This document shows, one piece after another, positions 1 through 11,423 of a stretch of 64,000 nt of DNA. Origin of the DNA: Acipenser ruthenus (lineage: Eukaryota; Chordata; Actinopteri; Acipenseriformes; Acipenseridae); contig NC_081217.1 in the NCBI RefSeq assembly GCF_902713425.1, positions 12,606,589 to 12,670,588 of the forward strand, read 5' to 3'. The notes beneath the pieces are model-generated. The model saw nothing but the letters and a program-made list of their open reading frames with translations, made no database searches and was not told where the DNA came from. The position numbers and the translations under genes were made by a program. Within the stretch, counting starts at the first letter, position 1, and every line of letters starts with the position of its first letter.

Positions 1-151
1 AGAGTACATACACCAGGAGTTACCACAAGCTCTGATCGTCCCGAGGACTTCTTAAATAATCTCTCAGTGACTGCAGATACGCCTGAAAGTGAGTAAATTA
101 GTAACTATATTTATGTCTGTTTTTTGTTTATTAATAGCAAATACAGAGATG

Positions 152-213
<62 letters not shown>

Positions 214-962
214 TATAGATAGATAGATAGATAGATATTAAGGTATGTATAATTATTACAGTTTATAGACATTATTTAAAGTTATTATTTTAATATATAT
301 TTTTTATTTTATTATTATTTCATTTTAAAAACATATCTGTTTCATTCTGTTTTTAGAATCTGACTACGTTGAAGATACCGTGCAACTGGAAGAATACTTC
401 ATGACATCTTTTAGTGACCTACAGTCAGACTCAGAAGTGTCTAAAAGTATGAACAGTATTGTTTTATTGATTAATAAAATATGTTTGATCGTTTATAAGT
501 AATATTAATTATTTTAGGTTAATAAAAAATAATTATTCAACCATTTATATTATTTTAGAAAACCCTGAAAAAACCCCAAGGAAAGACGTGGCCAGTACAT
601 CGGAGGGCATAGATGTACAGGCGAGGACACCCTTAGGCCCTCCCAATAAACAACAACAATCTGAAAAAAAGACCTCTCAAAAGTATGTAACTATTTAAAA
701 ATGAAGCATTTTTTAAAAAAGTATGTTAAATATTTCATTAAACATCTGTTAATGTATTTTGGTTTGATTGTATATTTTGGTATATTTTCATTTACAACGG
801 CCCACTAGACCTGCTCTTATTGTGGACAGCGAATCTTCCGAGGACGAAACATCATTCATCAGGGACCCAAAGTCTAAAAGGCAGCGTAAAATTAACAGAA
901 GGTTTCACACTTCGCTGCAATCAAGAGTTACCTCACCAGTTCCGAAGTACCTCAAAGGCTAA
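1..962 (+). other. Chain of four exon-like blocks with short AT-rich introns
   Basis: Four open blocks (about 1-88, 357-446, 559-682, 809-962) are separated by AT-rich gaps with good splice signals: GTGAGT, GTATGA and GTATGT donors and T-rich AG acceptors. The reading phase is kept across all three junctions and the last block ends at a TAA. The predicted product is acidic and Ser/Glu/Asp-rich, with a basic patch (KSKRQRK) near its end, and has no domain I recognise. It lies just upstream of the Polinton polymerase in the same direction, so it may be a spliced 5' Polinton gene or the start of the polymerase transcript. Captured host exons are the alternative. The first block probably begins before the window. 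Confidence 0.5.
147..236. repeat. (AT)n then (GATA)n microsatellite
   Basis: An AT dinucleotide run of about 60 bases passes into several GATA units inside the first putative intron. Confidence 0.95.
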
Positions 963-1707
963 AACCAACACCCACCTCATCTTCAACTACTAGGTATCAC
1001 AGAGCTATTGAAACATGTTGAACTGACTATAGATCAGATCATTTACAGACACCCTGCTATAAGGGCCCTAGTTTCTGACCCTGAGGTGGCTCAGAATATA
1101 CAACCTTAATAACCCTGTTGAAAACTCTGGGGTTTTTAAAACAGTAACTTTGTATTTGTAGAGCAATAATGGAGCCCTTTCGAAAAAAAAAACTTGTAAG
1201 AGGAAACATTTGGAAATTACTGTTGATGATGATTCTGACAATGATGATGCTGTGACTGGTGTTCAAAAAAATAAAAAAGGTTTCAATTGATCCGAGTCAA
1301 ACTGTGTCAAATTCTGTGGTTAATTCTATAATCATCCACCAAAATACCTTAAATACAAATCCCTCAACAAGCTCCCATACACATAGTATGTCTCCAACCC
1401 AAAATGTCCGACCAAGCACTGTTGACCCCCAAAATTTAGGAGGTATTAGAGAATTTTGACTATCTAGACAAACTATTAAATGATTTAAATTATAACTCAT
1501 ATAATTTACCGTCAATCAGGGCTCTGATTGATGAAATTTCTCCAGACAGTCCCCCCATAAATGACATCATCCCTAATATAAACACTAATAACTCCCAGTG
1601 CCCAGGGTTTATTAATGATGCTGCCTTGACTCAGATCAATTTTGACTCTTTGAATAAGCTTTTGCAAGAAATGTCTAGAGAAAATCATGTTACTACAGAG
1701 AGTGTAG
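963..1707 (+). other. Degraded coding stretch ahead of the Polinton polymerase
   Basis: No intact ORF covers this stretch, but several short plus-strand open pieces have protein-like composition (for example around 1000-1110 and 1440-1700). They probably belong to the variable N-terminal part of the Polinton polymerase gene. I cannot assign a domain. Confidence 0.35.
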
Positions 1708-1845
1708 ATGATATGGAAAAACAGGGGGTCTTGCCAAGATGATTCTTTTAGCATAAAAGTCCCGGGGGGTGGTGTATTACATGATGATCAAGTGGCTGGT
1801 CCTTCTGGTTTACAGGTACCCCATAGGGCTAGCGATGGTGGTAGA

Positions 1846-1847
<2 letters not shown>

Positions 1848-1897
<50 letters not shown>
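1848..1897. repeat. Poly-G run
   Basis: About 48 consecutive G within an open frame give a polyglycine tract. Such runs form G-quadruplexes and are often mis-sequenced, so the true length is uncertain. Confidence 0.9.
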
Positions 1898-1898
<1 letters not shown>

Positions 1899-3988
1899 AG
1901 GTGTACAGCTTCTACATAGACCTATGTTTAACAATATCGAATTGAAGCACCCTCTTAACTTTACACATCTGTATGATTTGGATTCCTACGCTGAAGTTTT
2001 TACTGTGTTGCATGAAACGTTAGTGAATATGTTGAGTGAGGTTTCTAGAACGTTAAGACCTGCAGACATTGTGCAACTTGAATTACGAGCAGGATCCTTA
2101 GATATACCAGTGTATGTAAAAATGACTGGAGACAATTTAAATCTAGACGATTTTCTCAGTCAGATTGAAGCTCTCCTTCAAAGTCATAGTGACATTTTGG
2201 CTGATGACTCTTTAATGTTGATTGTCCAGGTTATAAGGTGTCCTGAAGGAGGGGGTTTAAGGAGAGGTTTGCAGACATTAATGAAAAGTGACCTTATTAG
2301 AAAAAAAGCCAAACATCTGATTATATGTTAAAACAGAGACAATCAATTATGTTTTGCTTACAGCATTCTGAGCTTGTTATTTCCAGAATTCAGGGGTGCC
2401 TATGATAAGTGTATGGCTGAGGCTTTAAAACTTCAACAGCGTATGGGGTTAAGTGAACATCAGATGGTTTTATTTGCTGACATAGATAAATTTGAACAGG
2501 TCCTAGATGTTAAAATTGTGGTGTGGTACAGATGTCCTCAAAAGGACGTGTTCCTGAAACACCAAACAGATACTGAACCAAAAAACAAAACTGTATTTCT
2601 GTTTCTTCATGAGAATCATTTCTACGGTATTGTTAACTTGAAAGGTTTTCTGGGTGCTGCCTATCTGTGTAATTACTGTTACACAGCCTACAGTAACTGA
2701 TCAGTTGTGATGGACATCATTGTGAGGGACACTGTAATGTGTGTTTTTCACCAGCCTGTAACAGCGAGTCCTCTGTAAAGGTAAAATGTAACGATTGCAA
2801 TCGTTATTGTCGATCACAGCTCTGTTATGATGAACATAAGCTTCTCCGAGATAAAGCCAACAGTGAAAAACAGGTTTCAATGTGTGACATTTTAAAACTT
2901 TGTACAAGATGCTATTCTCTCTATAAATGTCTTAGTCCCTACTGTAAGATATGTAAGGCGGTGTTGTTACCTCACACTGATCACAAATGCTTCATTCCAG
3001 TGCTTAAACCTTATGAATCCACAGACAAATATGTGTTTTATGATTTTGAATGTCGGCAGTAAGATGGCGTGCACATTCCAAATTATTTGTACTGCATCCA
3101 CCTGGGTGGTGAATCATGGTTTTGGGAGGGCGAGGATTGTGTGAAAAAGTTTTTTGAAAGGTATCGCAGACCCTGTTACGCAGGCTATACTTTCTTAGCG
3201 CACAACGCGAAATCGTATGACAGTCATTTACTAATGAATTATTTAGTGACCAATGGTGTTAACCCTCATATCATAGCTCAGGGTAGCAAGTTAATGTGTT
3301 TTACAGACGAGGCTTTTAAGATGCGTTACATTGCTTCCTTTAACTTTATGCCCATGAAGTTAAGTGCCCTGCCTGCAGCTATGGGGTTTGAAGCCAGAAA
3401 AGGATATTTTCCTCATTTTTTCAATACTGTTGAAAACCAGAATTACGTAGGCCCCTATCCTGAACCACGTTACTATGGTGTTCAGCAAATGATGTCTAAA
3501 GAACGTGATGACTTTTACAAATGGTATGATTCGATTAAGAATGGCGTTTTTAATTTCATAGAAGAAATGGCTTTCTACTGCAAAAATGATGTTGAAATTT
3601 TGAGAGAGGCCTGTATCAAATTCCGTACCAAGGTTTATGCTATAGGGCAGATAGACCCCTTCCAATGTACTACCATTGCTTCACTGTGCATGGCTATGTA
3701 TAGAAGTAAATTCATGCCTAAAGACACAATAGCGATCATTCCTCCCGACAATTACAGTGACCAGCAAAAAAGCTTTTCAAATGCCTCGATACAATGGTTA
3801 ATGTATGTATCAGAAACTGAAAATGTTTTCATTCAACATGCTTTACACTATGGAGAGCTTACAATAGCCCCTTTTTCTTGGACGGGTATGCTGTGATTAA
3901 TGGTAAGCGTACGGATTTTGAATTTGCATGGTGTTTTTTGCATGGTTGTTCCAAATGCTATGATTCTGACGATGTAAACCCCCTAAGC

Positions 3989-4955
3989 AGGGATCAGTAT
4001 TAGGTCCTCTGCTATTCCTAATCTACATTAATGATTTAGATTCTGGTATAGTAAGCAAACTCGTTAAATTTGCAGACGACACAAAAATGGAGTGGCAAAC
4101 ACTGTTGAAGCAGCAAAGGTCATTCAAAATGATCTAGACAGCATTCAGAATTGGGCAGACACATGGCAAATGAAATTTAATAGATAAAAGTGTAAAGTAT
4201 TGCATGCGGGCAATACAAATGTGCATTATAAATATCATATGAGAGACAGTGAAATTGAAGAAGGGAACTATGAAAAAGACCTAGGAGTTTATGTTGACTC
4301 AGAAATGTCTTCATCTAGACAATGTGGGGAAGCTATAAAAAAGGCTAACAAGATGCTCAGATATATTGTGAGAAGTGTTGAATTTAAATCAAGGGAAGTA
4401 ATGTTAAAACTCTACAATGCATTAGTAAGACCTCACCTAGAATATTGTGTTCAGTTCTGGTCACCTCGTTACAAAAAGGATATTGCTGCTCTAGAAAGAG
4501 TGCAAAGAAGAGCAACCAGAATTATCCCGTGTTTAAAAGGCATGTCGTATGCAGACAGGCTAAAAGAATTGAATCTATTCAGTCTTGAACAAAGAAGACT
4601 ACGCTGCGATCTGATTCAAACATTCAAAATCCTAAAAGGTATAGACAATGTCAACCCGGGGGACTTCTTTGACTTGAAAAAAGAAAAAAAGAACTAGGGG
4701 TCATAAATGGAGATTAGATAAAGGGGCATTCAGAACAGAAAATAGGAGGCATTTTTTTACACAGAGAATTGTGAGGGTCTGGAACCAACTCCCCAGTAAT
4801 GTTGTTGAAGCTGACAACCTGGGATCCTTCAAGAAGCTGCTTGATGAGATTCTGGGATCAATAAGCTACTAACAACCAAACGAGCAAGATGGGCTGAATG
4901 GCCTCCTCTCGTTTGTAAACTTTCTTATGTTCTTATGTTCTTATGTTCTTATGTT
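3989..4955 (+). mobile_element. CR1-like LINE, 5'-truncated, inserted in the Polinton polymerase
   Basis: This 967-bp fragment carries the C-terminal end of a CR1-clade reverse transcriptase (open part 4200-4697, with WADTWQMKF, RPHLEYCVQFWSP and SLEQRRLRCDL) and a 3' tail of TTATGTTC-type repeats. The 6-bp sequence CTAAGC flanks it at 3983-3988 and 4956-4961, a clear target-site duplication. The Polinton polymerase frame resumes after it. The preserved end of the polypeptide (about 4690-4870) continues past a frame break. It is closely related to the fragment at 59400-60356. Confidence 0.85.
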
Positions 4956-6463
4956 CTAAGCAAAGTATCCTGCGGTACGATGTATCATCACTTTGATGAA
5001 AAGATTGAAACATTGCAAAAGGTTTACGGGTTGGAAGTCAGAGTTATTTGGGAACATGAATGGAACGCTCTGAAAAAACAGCGTAAAGTTCACGATTTTC
5101 TGGTTCGCTCTGATTTTCCAGAACGTATCAATCCACGTGAGGCTCTGTTTGGGGGTCGTACAAATGCCATTACATTACATTATGTGTCCCAGGAAAATGG
5201 AAGGGTGGAATACTTTGATTTCACTAGCTTGTATTCATTTGTTAACAAAACAAAAGTGTACCCTGTAGACCATCCTACCATAATTTACCATAATTTTCAA
5301 GACTTGAGGCAGTACTTTGGCTTGTTCAAATTAACTGTTCTGCCTCCTAGTGGTCTTTATTTCCCTGTACTGCCTGCCCGCATCTGTGATAAATTAATGT
5401 TTACCCTCTGCCGTTCATGCGCAGAAACACTAAACCAGACTGAGGTATGTAATCATACCTCTGGAGAAAGAGCCTTGACAGGGACCTGGTGCAGTGTCGA
5501 CATAGTCAAAGCTCTTGAGAAAGGTTACAAAGTGTATAAAATACACAAAGTTTGGCATTTTCCTCAGAAATCTGACACTCTCTTTACAGGTTACATTAAT
5601 AGTCATCTCAAGGGGAAACAGGAAAGTTCAGGTTACCCTGCTCATTGTACCGTTGAGGAGCGTAAAGAGCATTATATTGCTGAATATTTTCAGAAAGAGG
5701 GGGTTCAATTAGATCCTCAAAACATTAATGTTAACCCTGCTAAGAGACAAATCTCCAAACTATGTTTAAACTCACTTTGGGGAAAACTAGCCCAGAGAAC
5801 TAACCAACTCTCTACAAGCTTGGTTAAGGATCCTGACCAGTTTTTCCATTATCTCTTTTCAAAAAGATATCAGGTTTCACATTTTTGTTTTGTAAGTGAT
5901 ACGGTGGCCCAGGTTCAGTGGCGTTACGCTTCTGATACCTATACTCCCCTAGGTAATGTAAACGTATTCATAGTGGCGTTTACAACTGCAAACGCCTGGC
6001 TAGAGCTCTATAACCTCATGGATCATCTGCAGGGCGCTGTCTGTATCATGATGCGGACTCTGTAATCTTTGTCAGTAGACCCCAGGCTTGGTGTCCAGAA
6101 CTAGGCGATTATCTTGGTGATTTAACTAGCGAGTTGAAACCAGGGGAATACATTACAGAGTTTGTGTCAGGGGGGCCTAAAACGTATGGATACATCACAA
6201 ACAGCGGAAAAACATGTCCCAAAGTAAAGGGTATTACCCTAAACAATGAGAATTCCAAATTAATTAACCTCGCTTCATTAAAAGACCTTGTACAAAACTT
6301 TTTGAATCATGATAGAAACACCCCCACGGAGCATATCATGATTCGAGGCTCCCAGATTCACCGTAATAAAAATAATTTCAATTGGAAAACAAACCACTCC
6401 AGAAAACTTTTCAAATAGTCTACAATAAGCGAGTCTTGCTGTCTGATTACACATCTCTTCCTT

Positions 6464-7147
6464 ATGGCTACTGAAGATGGTTTTGATATTAGACTAACTG
6501 TTCCCTTTGCTGCTATAATATATGGGCCCTCCAATTCAGGCAAAAGTTATTTTGTGAAGCAGCTTTTAGAAAACTCTCAACAGATCTTTTCCCAAACCCC
6601 TGAGAATATCATATGGTGCTATAGCTGTTGGCAACCATTATACAACGAATTGGCACTTAAATTTAAGAATGTCAAATTTATTGAAGGCATACCGGCTTCA
6701 TTAACCGATGATAATTTAATGCCTCCTAACAAAGTCAATTTAATCATTATAGATGACTTGATGGAGGCGGCTAGCGAAAATGATGAAATACAGAAAGCTT
6801 TTACAAAATACGTTCATCATAGGAATTTATGCGTGCTGTATTTGGTTCAAAATTAGTTTTTTCAAGGAAAAATGAGCCGTACCATAAACTTGAATGCCAA
6901 TTACATGATTCTGTTTAAAAACCCCAGAGATAAACTTCAAATCAACACGCTAGCCCGACAGATGTACCGCGGTAACTCCAAGTTTTTCTTAGAAGCGTTT
7001 GAAGATGCAACAAAAAAACCCTATGGTTATCTTTTAATAGACTTAAAGGCACAAACCCCTGAAGCATACCGTCTAAGAACTGGTTTATTTACTCCTGATT
7101 GGCGGGTTGCTTATATCATGAGAAATACCAAGACAAAACACTTATAA
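6464..7147 (+). pseudogene. Polinton packaging ATPase (FtsK/HerA, A32-like; broken)
   Basis: This gene would power DNA packaging into the capsid. Walker A is visible as YGPSNSGKSYFVK about 25 residues in, and Walker B as NLIIIDDLMEA about 95 residues in. The C-terminal part (from about 6872) has the conserved stretch ending in the family's usual RLRTG...PDW motif. Total length fits Polinton ATPases (about 220-230 residues). It follows the polymerase by about 45 bases, in the same direction. It looks lightly damaged, about one break. Confidence 0.85.
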
Positions 7148-7202
7148 TCGGTCTGTTATAGCGCTAAAACTTTTATTTATCTAGGCTTATCAACAACGCA
7201 TC

Positions 7203-7454
7203 ATGTCGGCTAGAATACAACGTAACCTCCATCTCTTAAAGAGCATAGTTCACAGCTCTGCTCATCAGAGAAGAGCAGTTTTACGAGACGCCTCAGACAA
7301 TTTTATCAAATCTATTGTGGAAATTGCCTTAAACGCCTTAAAGGGTCACATCCCCTTAACTTCGAGTCAGTTAAACACTCTCAAAAAGCAGTGGCGTGTT
7401 ATAAAGAGCCTATGTAATAAGAACCACTCAATTAAAAAGAAGAAAAAACTGTGA
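7203..7454 (+). CDS. Small conserved Polinton protein, basic, unknown function
   Basis: This 83-residue protein has a helical core with the pattern HQRRAVLRDASDNFIKSI and ALKGHIPLT, and a lysine-rich tail ending KKKKKL. ORFs of this type recur between the ATPase and the capsid block in animal Polintons; their role is not established. The basic tail would suit binding DNA or acting inside the virion, but that is inference. The start is the ATG shortly after TTATCAACAACGCATC. It is open throughout and may be intact. Confidence 0.65.
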   Translation: MSARIQRNLHLLKSIVHSSAHQRRAVLRDASDNFIKSIVEIALNALKGHIPLTSSQLNTLKKQWRVIKSLCNKNHSIKKKKKL

Positions 7455-7543
7455 ATCAGAGTGGTGGTTTTATTGGCACTTTAATAAGGATTGCTCTGCC
7501 TTTTTTATCTGGACTCTTAACACCTCAAAGTTAATTTGTAAAA

Positions 7544-7771
7544 ATGACTCACTCCCAGAAAATGTTTCTGATACCACAACATCAACTCAATAGACTTCGG
7601 CAGCCTGAGCCACAGCACCCCGAACCTATTAAAAAAGCAGTTGAAAGCCGACTTGACTCTGAAATGAAAAGCATTCTACTTAGAACTGACATCAGTGGCC
7701 ATGAGAAAGTTAAGCTATACATCAGCTCCTTACAGAGATATCTAGCCTTGCTTAAACAGAGTGAAAAATAG
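7544..7771 (+). CDS. Small Polinton protein, probably helical
   Basis: This 75-residue ORF has a predicted helical C-terminal half (LLRTDISGHEKVKLYISSL) that matches a type of ORF I have seen paired with the next gene in Polintons. There is no catalytic motif. It is followed by the next small gene within about 40 bases, suggesting one transcript. Function is unknown. The start at ATG 7544 is the only good one. Confidence 0.6.
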   Translation: MTHSQKMFLIPQHQLNRLRQPEPQHPEPIKKAVESRLDSEMKSILLRTDISGHEKVKLYISSLQRYLALLKQSEK

Positions 7772-7810
7772 CTTAATACCCTGACTTTGATTACACCCCC
7801 CTCTGAGGAA

Positions 7811-8197
7811 ATGGCACAACCTGCTGCAGAATCTGAATCTAAGGTAGTGACTGCTGTTATGAGTAGCGTACACTCCAGATCTAAGAAAAATGCTAATTTT
7901 ATTTTAAACGCCATGTCTCAGAATGCTTTGGTTACCTCATGGAATGATCAAGGGGAATTCATTCTTAGGGGCAAGAACATTAGATGGTTGCATATTGTTG
8001 ATTTAATCAGGGCTGCTACGGGGAATACTAATATCCCTGAACATAGGCTACCTGTAGGATGGGTTGAATTCATCAAAGGTTTCGCTGTGATAAAAGTCCC
8101 CTATTCTACAGTACCTAATTCTCAAACACGACAACTCATAGAAGCCTATAAAAAACGCCCCTTAGAGACCCCTATGATTAAGAAGCAGAAAAAATGA
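7811..8197 (+). CDS. Conserved Polinton protein, unknown function
   Basis: This 128-residue ORF has the recognisable pattern of a short helical region, a W-x-x-x-GEF beta turn (SWNDQGEFILRGKNI), a histidine/aspartate helix (HIVDLIRAA) and PVGWVEF, ending in a basic tail (KKRP...IKKQKK). Proteins of this shape recur beside the two preceding small ORFs in Polintons. I know no established role. I chose ATG 7811; an in-frame TTG lies 24 bases upstream. Confidence 0.62.
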   Translation: MAQPAAESESKVVTAVMSSVHSRSKKNANFILNAMSQNALVTSWNDQGEFILRGKNIRWLHIVDLIRAATGNTNIPEHRLPVGWVEFIKGFAVIKVPYSTVPNSQTRQLIEAYKKRPLETPMIKKQKK

Positions 8198-8453
8198 AAC
8201 AGTTACGGGAAACTTATTAAGATGTTACTGTTTTTATTGAGTTTCATACATGTCTTTACATTTTGTTGTATATTCATGCAAGTGTTGTGTAAACATTGTC
8301 TGATACATTTGTTGTTTATTCATGCTAATGGTGTATAAATATTGACTGATATATATGTCTGTATAAGTCTTTACAACCATAAAAATATTTATTCAACATC
8401 TACATCGTCATAAGTTTTTTTCTGAAGACTAACATTCATAACATTTTTTAAAA
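8198..8453. other. Gap between convergent Polinton gene blocks
   Basis: This AT-rich stretch lies between the end of the plus-strand genes and the end of the minus-strand capsid block. It probably holds both polyadenylation sites; no gene is visible. Confidence 0.5.
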
Positions 8454-8983
8454 TCATGATGAGTCTTGACACACTGAATGCATGAAAATATATTTATACA
8501 GTTCTGTTTTTTTAGGGTTAGACATACAATGTATAAATTGGGACACCATCAGATCATTTTTGTTTAAATCAGAGATGTAGAGAGCCATAACCTCAGGATA
8601 AGTAAGTCCTTTGGCTCGATGATGTAAGAAGAAGACACAGTGATGGCCACAGGTAGTGGTCATAAGACCTTGTAAAGGCTGATTATTGTACACTGTTTGT
8701 TTAATGTTGGTGTCTAAAAAGTTTGAGATATTCTTAGGAAAATAAATAAAATCTGGAGGGTTACCGTAAGAATAAAAAAACTCTCCCTGTCCCTCTTCTT
8801 TAAGATAAATCCCCAGCCAGTGTTCTCCAGGATATTTCTGGGGGTCAGTGTTGACAATGAGTATTGCCGGAAGTTTTTTTTTATTTTTCCTTTAGGCAGT
8901 TGATCACTAGCTAGTACCCCATAAAAATACTTTTCAGTCAATGGGTTGCTGGATAGCAGCGCTGTAAGCTGTGTGGTATTCAT
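8454..8983 (-). pseudogene. Polinton adenain-like cysteine protease (broken)
   Basis: This gene would mature the capsid precursors. The N-terminal part (from the ATG at 8983) has GVLASDQLP, the usual adenain-type start. A central NTGWGFIL region stands where adenain has its Gly-His-Trp block, and the C-terminal part has QGLMTTTCGHHCVFFL, which fits the catalytic Gln/Cys region of the family. Size and place (downstream of the capsid protein on the minus strand) fit Polinton PRO. The gene is broken. Confidence 0.75.
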
Positions 8984-9017
8984 TTTTAAAAAAAGGATCA
9001 GAGCTGTATCAAACTTT

Positions 9018-10308
9018 TCAGTAATCAAAGAGAACAGCTCTTTGGTGGGAAACCTCAATCACGTTCTCAAAAACAGCATAAACAATCATATTCACAGTCT
9101 CTGCCAGAGCATGGGCAAAACGCATTTCAAGATGCATATTACCATTTTTTACTAAGGAAAAATGATCTCCACATTCTTGGTCAGGGGTCAAATCAAAGGC
9201 ATAAAGCGTATAGCCTCTAATAAAGTCTGACCAATCAATTATCAGCGGTTTGTCTTTGAGATGTCTACCCGTGGCTTGTATTAGACTGTAATATTCACGG
9301 ACGGGGTTGTGTCTTGCTGTATAGTAGGGTTGAAAAGGTTTTGAGGGGACTTGTTCACCATCAATGTACATAGCTATAAAGTTCCCGGCAAAGTGTTTAA
9401 AGTTAAATGGGTTTTTAGCATAGGAACCGCTAAAAGCGTCGTTATCTGTTCATCCAATAACCACAAACTTTGGTAACTGCCCCAGAAACAAATTCTCCTG
9501 ATTACAGACCCTGCTCCCTCTAGGAACACTAAAAACTTTCATAGCCACTCTATCAATAGGATATTTAGCATTAGAGGTCATCAGTGCCTGTGCGTGTCCT
9601 ATTCTAACCTCCGGGGCTACTTTTACTTTTTTAATATAGAGAGAGGCTTCTAAAATTTTAAGTTTGAACTCTTCTGCGGCATCAGACATTAAACAAAAAG
9701 TGTCACTGGCCTTCACCATTTTAATTTTCAGGTCAATACCATTTAGCATGAGTTTCTCTTGAAAAAATATATCCGAATGCAGTGGTCCTAAAAGTTCAAC
9801 TGTATGGCTCATTCTGGTAAAAGCATGTCGTTTAACTAAACCGTCATTAGCCCCTGCAGGATCAGTCTCATCCATGTGTCCTGGGGTATCTTTGTAAAAC
9901 AAGTCGGCTGTGAATTGAGATTCTATATTGTCCTTACTATAGTTTCGCATTGCTTCTATAATGCTACGGTAAGGATAAGTATTACTGCTTTGACTAATTA
10001 AGCGGTTTCCTAAAGTTACATCCACTTGTGAAAACATGGTAGCTACAAGGTAATTGATAATACCAACTATACTGCCCCCAACTAAATCTAATTTTGCATG
10101 AATGTCTTAAAAGAGTATTATTCAAATCAAGATAATCTTCCCCATTTCCCGCTATGTAAAATTCGATCGGAGCCGTGTCAGACAAGGCAGACAGGGGGGG
10201 AATTTCCACATATAGGTTTTTTTCGATACTTGTGTGGGTGTAGGGTATAGTAAACAGATCCAATTCTGAATTCATACATTCTTGAGGCATATGATGTACC
10301 AGAGTCAT
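9018..10308 (-). pseudogene. Polinton major capsid protein, double jelly roll (broken)
   Basis: Its role is to form the icosahedral shell. Family signatures include an N-terminal LFTIPYTHTSIEK, then FYIAGNGEDYLDLN, VDVTLGNRLIS and YPYRSIIEAM, a central ESQFTADLFYKDT segment, and near the C-terminus YIDGEQVPSKPFQP, GYTLYAFDLTPD and NMHLEMRFAHAL. These blocks, in this order, are those of the Polinton/adintovirus double-jelly-roll capsid protein. Total length near 430 residues matches. It lies between the basic minor protein and the protease. Broken, a few breaks. Confidence 0.85.
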
Positions 10309-10311
10309 GAT

Positions 10312-10767
10312 TTAAAAGATGTTTCTGTTTTTCTTTGTTCTGTGAGTCTTTGGTTTCTTACTCCTTCTCTGGTTACCGCTACTAACTGACCTGAATGTAG
10401 ATGGTTTAGCCTTTTTGTGATGATGATAGTGAGATCCCGGGGGTTTGCTACGTTTTCTCTTGTATCCTCTGGACATCACCATCAATCCCTCCCCTGACTG
10501 GCTCTTGTTGTGGCTAGGAGGGTTATGACTTGTCAGGACATTTGACACTACGTCACTAACAATATTTTTAGCGGCTGATTTAAAATGAGGTTTAACTATT
10601 TCAAAACCCCTTCTAAGTAACGGTAAAGCTTTTCTGAAAAGACTTCTAAAAATACCCCCTATACCCACTCCGTACATTACAGGCACTCCAGAAAATCTAG
10701 GCAAACCATTACCAGCTTGATTTTTGTAATAATTAATATAAGGATTGACATATCCATGAGGTCCCAT
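10312..10767 (-). CDS. Basic minor virion protein (Polinton PX / adenovirus pVI- or pX-like)
   Basis: This 151-residue protein starts MGPHGYVNPY, has a Gly/Ile-rich patch (GVGIGGIFRSLFRKALPLL) that could be an amphipathic membrane-active helix, and ends in a long Lys/Arg/His-rich tail (PKTHRTKKNRNIF). This composition and its place directly upstream of the capsid gene match the minor protein of Polintons that is compared with adenovirus pVI or the DNA-condensing pX. It appears uninterrupted. The adenovirus comparison is by layout and composition only. Confidence 0.65.
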   Translation of the reverse strand: MGPHGYVNPYINYYKNQAGNGLPRFSGVPVMYGVGIGGIFRSLFRKALPLLRRGFEIVKPHFKSAAKNIVSDVVSNVLTSHNPPSHNKSQSGEGLMVMSRGYKRKRSKPPGSHYHHHKKAKPSTFRSVSSGNQRRSKKPKTHRTKKNRNIF

Positions 10768-10879
10768 TTTTTCAATTAGGTGTTAAAAAGCGGCTTTACA
10801 GGTCAGAAATGCAACTTCACTACAACCTTCCCAAAACAGAATGACACTAACTTGTTTTGATCCGTCTTAATTTGTATAT

Positions 10880-11302
10880 TTATCGTATCAAAGTTGGACT
10901 TAATGAGGGATACGTAATGAGGTCTATAGATTTATAGACTAATTTCAAATCATTTTTATATTGTTCATCGAGAGCCTTGTCACCTTTCTGATCTAGTCCT
11001 TTTCCGAGCATGACATCGTTCATAGTTGTTATTACATCCTGAAAGGTCTCATAATATCCTTTTGGTATAGTATAATCAAGTTTTATCGCCTTTTCTATAT
11101 CATAAGTAATAAAAGTGCTGTCCTTAAGGTTTATATTATCCCAGGTATGGGGATATTGAATCTCTGCTAAGCAAACTTCCCATGTTCCCGGTAGATTCAT
11201 TGTTTTAACCAATTTGGTAGTAAAATTGGATATAGTTTTTTTAGGGAAAACATCCTGTGAAGCGTTACTAGGCAGAGTCACATAAAAAGGTTCTTGACTC
11301 AT
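10880..11302 (-). pseudogene. Polinton penton-like minor capsid protein, partial
   Basis: The product starts MSQEPFYVTLPSNAS and has NFTTKLVKTMNLPGTWEVCL followed by AEIQYPHTWDN, the hallmark beta-strand region of the Polinton minor (penton, single jelly roll) capsid protein. Only the N-terminal part is recognisable, so the copy is broken. Position between integrase and the basic minor protein is as usual. Confidence 0.7.
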
Positions 11303-11423
11303 CTTGAATAATGTTTTAAGTGTAATTAAATACACCCCAGACTTGTTAACTCTTTAGATCCACCACCTGATGCCCAGCGACACAACTGTTAAATTTTTCA
11401 GGCCAACCGGCCCATTTTATGAG

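Larger units (their letters stand above)
1708..6418 (+). pseudogene. Polinton protein-primed family B DNA polymerase (broken)
   Basis: This is the replicative polymerase of the element. In order: an N-terminal region (about 1920-2330) typical of Polinton polymerases; a Cys/His-rich zinc-binding stretch (about 2750-3000, several CX2C pairs); exonuclease motifs Exo I (YDFEC, near 3040), Exo II (AHNAKSYDSHLL, near 3200) and Exo III (YCKNDVEIL, near 3580); then polymerase motif A (DFTSLYSFVNK, near 5220), motif B (KLCLNSLWGK, near 5760) and motif C (YHDADSV, near 6045). Together these mark a pPolB with both proofreading and synthesis domains. The gene is broken in several places and a CR1 LINE sits between the exonuclease and polymerase halves. 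The exact start is not resolvable because the 5' part may be spliced. Confidence 0.88.
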
